10,661 nt of DNA from NCBI GenBank assembly GCA_003224195.1, contig QHYP01000195.1, positions 1 through 10,661 on the forward strand, in the 5' to 3' direction. The translations under genes and the position numbers were made by a program. How positions within the stretch are numbered: the first letter of the stretch is position 1; each line of letters starts with the position of its first letter. Below are positions 8,680-10,661 of the stretch, piece by piece. The notes below the pieces were generated by a model. That model had not been told where the DNA came from and did not search any database. It saw only the letters and a list, made by a program, of their open reading frames with translations. Origin of the DNA: Acidobacteriota bacterium (GTDB taxonomy: Bacteria; Acidobacteriota; Terriglobia; Acidiferrales; UBA7541).

Positions 8680-10661
8680 TCAGTGATCTCCGCGCTTGTC
8701 CTTGGGGCTGGCCAGTTCCGCTTGAATAATTCGTTCGAACACGGCTTCGGGCTGTGCACCGCTCAACGGGACTCCATTGATGAAGATTCCCGGAGTTCCC
8801 TGGACGCCCGCCCTTATTCCGTCTTGGAGGTCTTGCTCAACCTGTTTTCGGTATTTGCCGCTGGAAAGGCATGAATCAAACTGTTTTTCCTCCAGCTTCA
8901 GACTTCGAGCGAGATCCATCAGGCCGTCTCGGTTGAGCTTATCCGGGTTCGCGAATAAAAGGTCGTGATACTCCCAAAATCTTCCCTGCTCGCCCGCGCA
9001 GCGCGAGGATTCGGCGCCCAATTCGGCTTGTCCATGCATCCCGCGCAACGGGAAGTCTCGATAGGCCAGGCTGACGCGGCCCTGGTATTTAGCAAGCAGG
9101 GCCTTCAGTGTGGTCTGAACTTTTCTGCAGAAGGGACACTGAAAATCCGAGAACTCGACAATGATAACCGGCGCCTGCGGGCTTCCGCGGAGCCGCGCGG
9201 GGTCATAGGTGACTTCCACTTTGGAAGCTCGCACGGCCGATGTCTCCGAGTGCTCGCGGAGATTTTTCAGGTACTGCTGGCGCGTTTGCGGGAGCTCGGA
9301 CTGCTTGGATGCGAGTTTTTGGCGCACAGCCTGTAACTCGGGCAGATCCTTATCCGCTTCGCTCCAGAGTTTTTCGGCAATTGCGAACTTCTGGGTGGCC
9401 GCTGCGGCGTCGCCCTGCTGTTCGGCGACGAGGCCTAAGGCGTAATAGCCGCCGCCGTAGCTGGGGTCCAGCCCGATCATTTCCTGCGCGGTGAACTCCG
9501 CCAAAGCCCATTCGTCCGTCTCGCGGGCCCGGCGCGCAATCGAGTCCATCTGGAGCAGGGCTTGGCTGCGCGCGTCGGGGCCCGGCGTGCCGCGCAGCTG
9601 CTCCAGGATTTGCTTCATGAGCGCCACGCCTTCCGCGGACTTCTTCTGTGACAGAAGAATCTCCGCCTCGAGAGTTTGGAGATACGGCTGGAGGCGGTCG
9701 GCATCAACGGTGACCGCGCGAAGCTCCTGACTGGCGGCCGTGAACTCCGTTTTGGCCTCCTCTACGCGATTCATGGCCGCGAGGGCGCGCCCGGCCAGGG
9801 TGTGGCCAACGAAGCGCCCGGTGGGCGTTACAGCCGCCGCGAGAACTTGAGCGGCGTCGAACGCCTCCTGCGGGCGGCCGCGCGCCAGCAGGAACTCGGG
9901 CCATTGCCGGCGGCCGAGCTCGGCTGGTTCACCGTGCGCCGGCAGCGCATAGGCCTGGCGCAACAGCCGCTCGGCTTCTTTCATTTGGCCCAGAAGCTGA
10001 AGGCAACTGGCCAGGAGGCTGAGGTTATGCGGATGGTGCCAGTCGTACTGGGGGGGGATGTTCTCCGCGCGATAGTAGGCGTTCTCCAGGTCATTGGCCG
10101 TGCGGAATTCCTCGATGGCCTCTTCGATGCGGCCGGCGCGCCGCAGCTCGTGGCCGCGCATGTGGTGGGCGTGGGGAATGGAGCGGGAAAATCGCAGGTA
10201 GGCTTCGCTGTGCTTGAGCGCTTCGTCGGTCCGGCCGATGTTTTCGAAAGAGTGAGCAAGGTAATGGTGCGCGGCGGAATTATCCGGCGAGACGGCCAGC
10301 GCGGCCTGGTAAAAGGCGATTGAGTCTACGTCGCCCGTCTGGCCCCGGCCGGCCATGGGTCCTTCGTCGGCAAAGCCGCGCAGAATCCAAAGTCCCGGGT
10401 CCACCGGATTAGCCATCAAGGCGTCATAGATGGCTTTGCGATAAGCGACAAATTTTTCTATGTTTTGCTTGTCCTCGAGAAAATCGAGCAGCTTGGACCG
10501 GATTTCCAGGCGCTGACGCTCGGCATCGCTGACTTCCAGCGACAGCGACCGGCCCTTTTCCAGCGCGGCGCGCGCCGCCTTGATGTCGTGCATGGCCACG
10601 TAAACGTCGCAGAGTCCCCCGTAGGCTGCCCCCAAGTTGGGGTCGAGACGCAGAGCTTGAT
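8680..10661 (-). CDS. TPR protein fused to a C-terminal DsbA-like thioredoxin domain (5' partial)
   Basis: The frame is open to the window edge: codons 10638-10659 before a TTG at 10635 read QALRLDPN, a good TPR end, so the true start lies beyond 10661. The visible part is 659 residues. Counting from the TTG codon, about 1-450 are tetratricopeptide repeats, including PDNSAAHHYLAHSFENIGRT and PSYGGGYYALGLVAEQQGDA. Residues 475-640 are a DsbA/thioredoxin_4 domain: EFSDFQCPFC (CPFC at 500-503, bases 9127-9138), YRDFPLRGMHG, the cis-proline loop QGTPGIFINGVPLSGAQP (612-629), and family cysteines at 546 and 589. DsbA-type proteins act as periplasmic thiol-disulfide oxidoreductases; an export signal would be off-window. 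Histidine clusters HAHHMRGH (155-162) and WHHPH (199-203) are unusual. The stop is TGA, nine bases from the convergent TPR gene. Confidence 0.88.
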   Translation of the reverse strand, partial: QALRLDPNLGAAYGGLCDVYVAMHDIKAARAALEKGRSLSLEVSDAERQRLEIRSKLLDFLEDKQNIEKFVAYRKAIYDALMANPVDPGLWILRGFADEGPMAGRGQTGDVDSIAFYQAALAVSPDNSAAHHYLAHSFENIGRTDEALKHSEAYLRFSRSIPHAHHMRGHELRRAGRIEEAIEEFRTANDLENAYYRAENIPPQYDWHHPHNLSLLASCLQLLGQMKEAERLLRQAYALPAHGEPAELGRRQWPEFLLARGRPQEAFDAAQVLAAAVTPTGRFVGHTLAGRALAAMNRVEEAKTEFTAASQELRAVTVDADRLQPYLQTLEAEILLSQKKSAEGVALMKQILEQLRGTPGPDARSQALLQMDSIARRARETDEWALAEFTAQEMIGLDPSYGGGYYALGLVAEQQGDAAAATQKFAIAEKLWSEADKDLPELQAVRQKLASKQSELPQTRQQYLKNLREHSETSAVRASKVEVTYDPARLRGSPQAPVIIVEFSDFQCPFCRKVQTTLKALLAKYQGRVSLAYRDFPLRGMHGQAELGAESSRCAGEQGRFWEYHDLLFANPDKLNRDGLMDLARSLKLEEKQFDSCLSSGKYRKQVEQDLQDGIRAGVQGTPGIFINGVPLSGAQPEAVFERIIQAELASPKDKRGDH

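Noticed and set aside
10633..10635. TTG as the start of the TPR-DsbA gene
   Set aside because: The frame remains open to the window edge and the upstream codons encode a continuing TPR repeat, so the start lies outside.

Overview
The window looks like a chromosomal stretch of a moderately high-GC Acidobacteriota bacterium, possibly from a metagenome assembly. This rests on gene content: a DUF2934 protein, a CRTAC1/ASPIC-UnbV protein next to a TPR protein, a GAF-GAF sigma-54 activator, and DsbA- and TPR-rich envelope proteins. No rRNA, tRNA, CRISPR array, transposase or phage gene is visible.

Layout. Bases 1-130 hold no gene but carry a tandem pair of 24-bp repeats. A small DUF2934 gene (minus, 131-367) follows. 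Then comes a DUF1772-like membrane protein gene (plus, from 640), interrupted near its end by an in-frame TGA with its homologous tail continuing to 1077. A tandem-domain SagB/ThcOx-type nitroreductase gene (plus, 1173-2795) converges on a small outer-membrane beta-barrel gene (minus, 2868-3380), with a strong hairpin between them. A perfect 20-bp palindrome separates the barrel gene from an upstream FhlA/NtrC-like regulator gene (minus, 3568-5703). That regulator is divergent from a CRTAC1 family FG-GAP/ASPIC-UnbV gene (plus, 5812-7591), which is split by one frameshift near 7049-7080. A secreted or anchored TPR protein gene (plus, 7609-8670) follows 17 bp later. A large gene coding for TPRs fused to a C-terminal DsbA-like thioredoxin domain (minus, 8680 to beyond 10661) converges on it and runs off the window.

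How the genes fit together. Most products appear to be envelope-directed: the barrel, the CRTAC1 protein, the TPR protein and probably the TPR-DsbA protein. CRTAC1 and TPR genes form a likely two-gene operon. The activator has an intact sigma-54 contact motif, but its targets are not evident. No toxin, phage-defence or biosynthetic cassette can be supported. The most unusual items are the two interrupted reading frames, the TPR-DsbA fusion with histidine clusters, the tandem SagB enzyme without cyclodehydratase partners, and a possible leaderless promoter for the activator.
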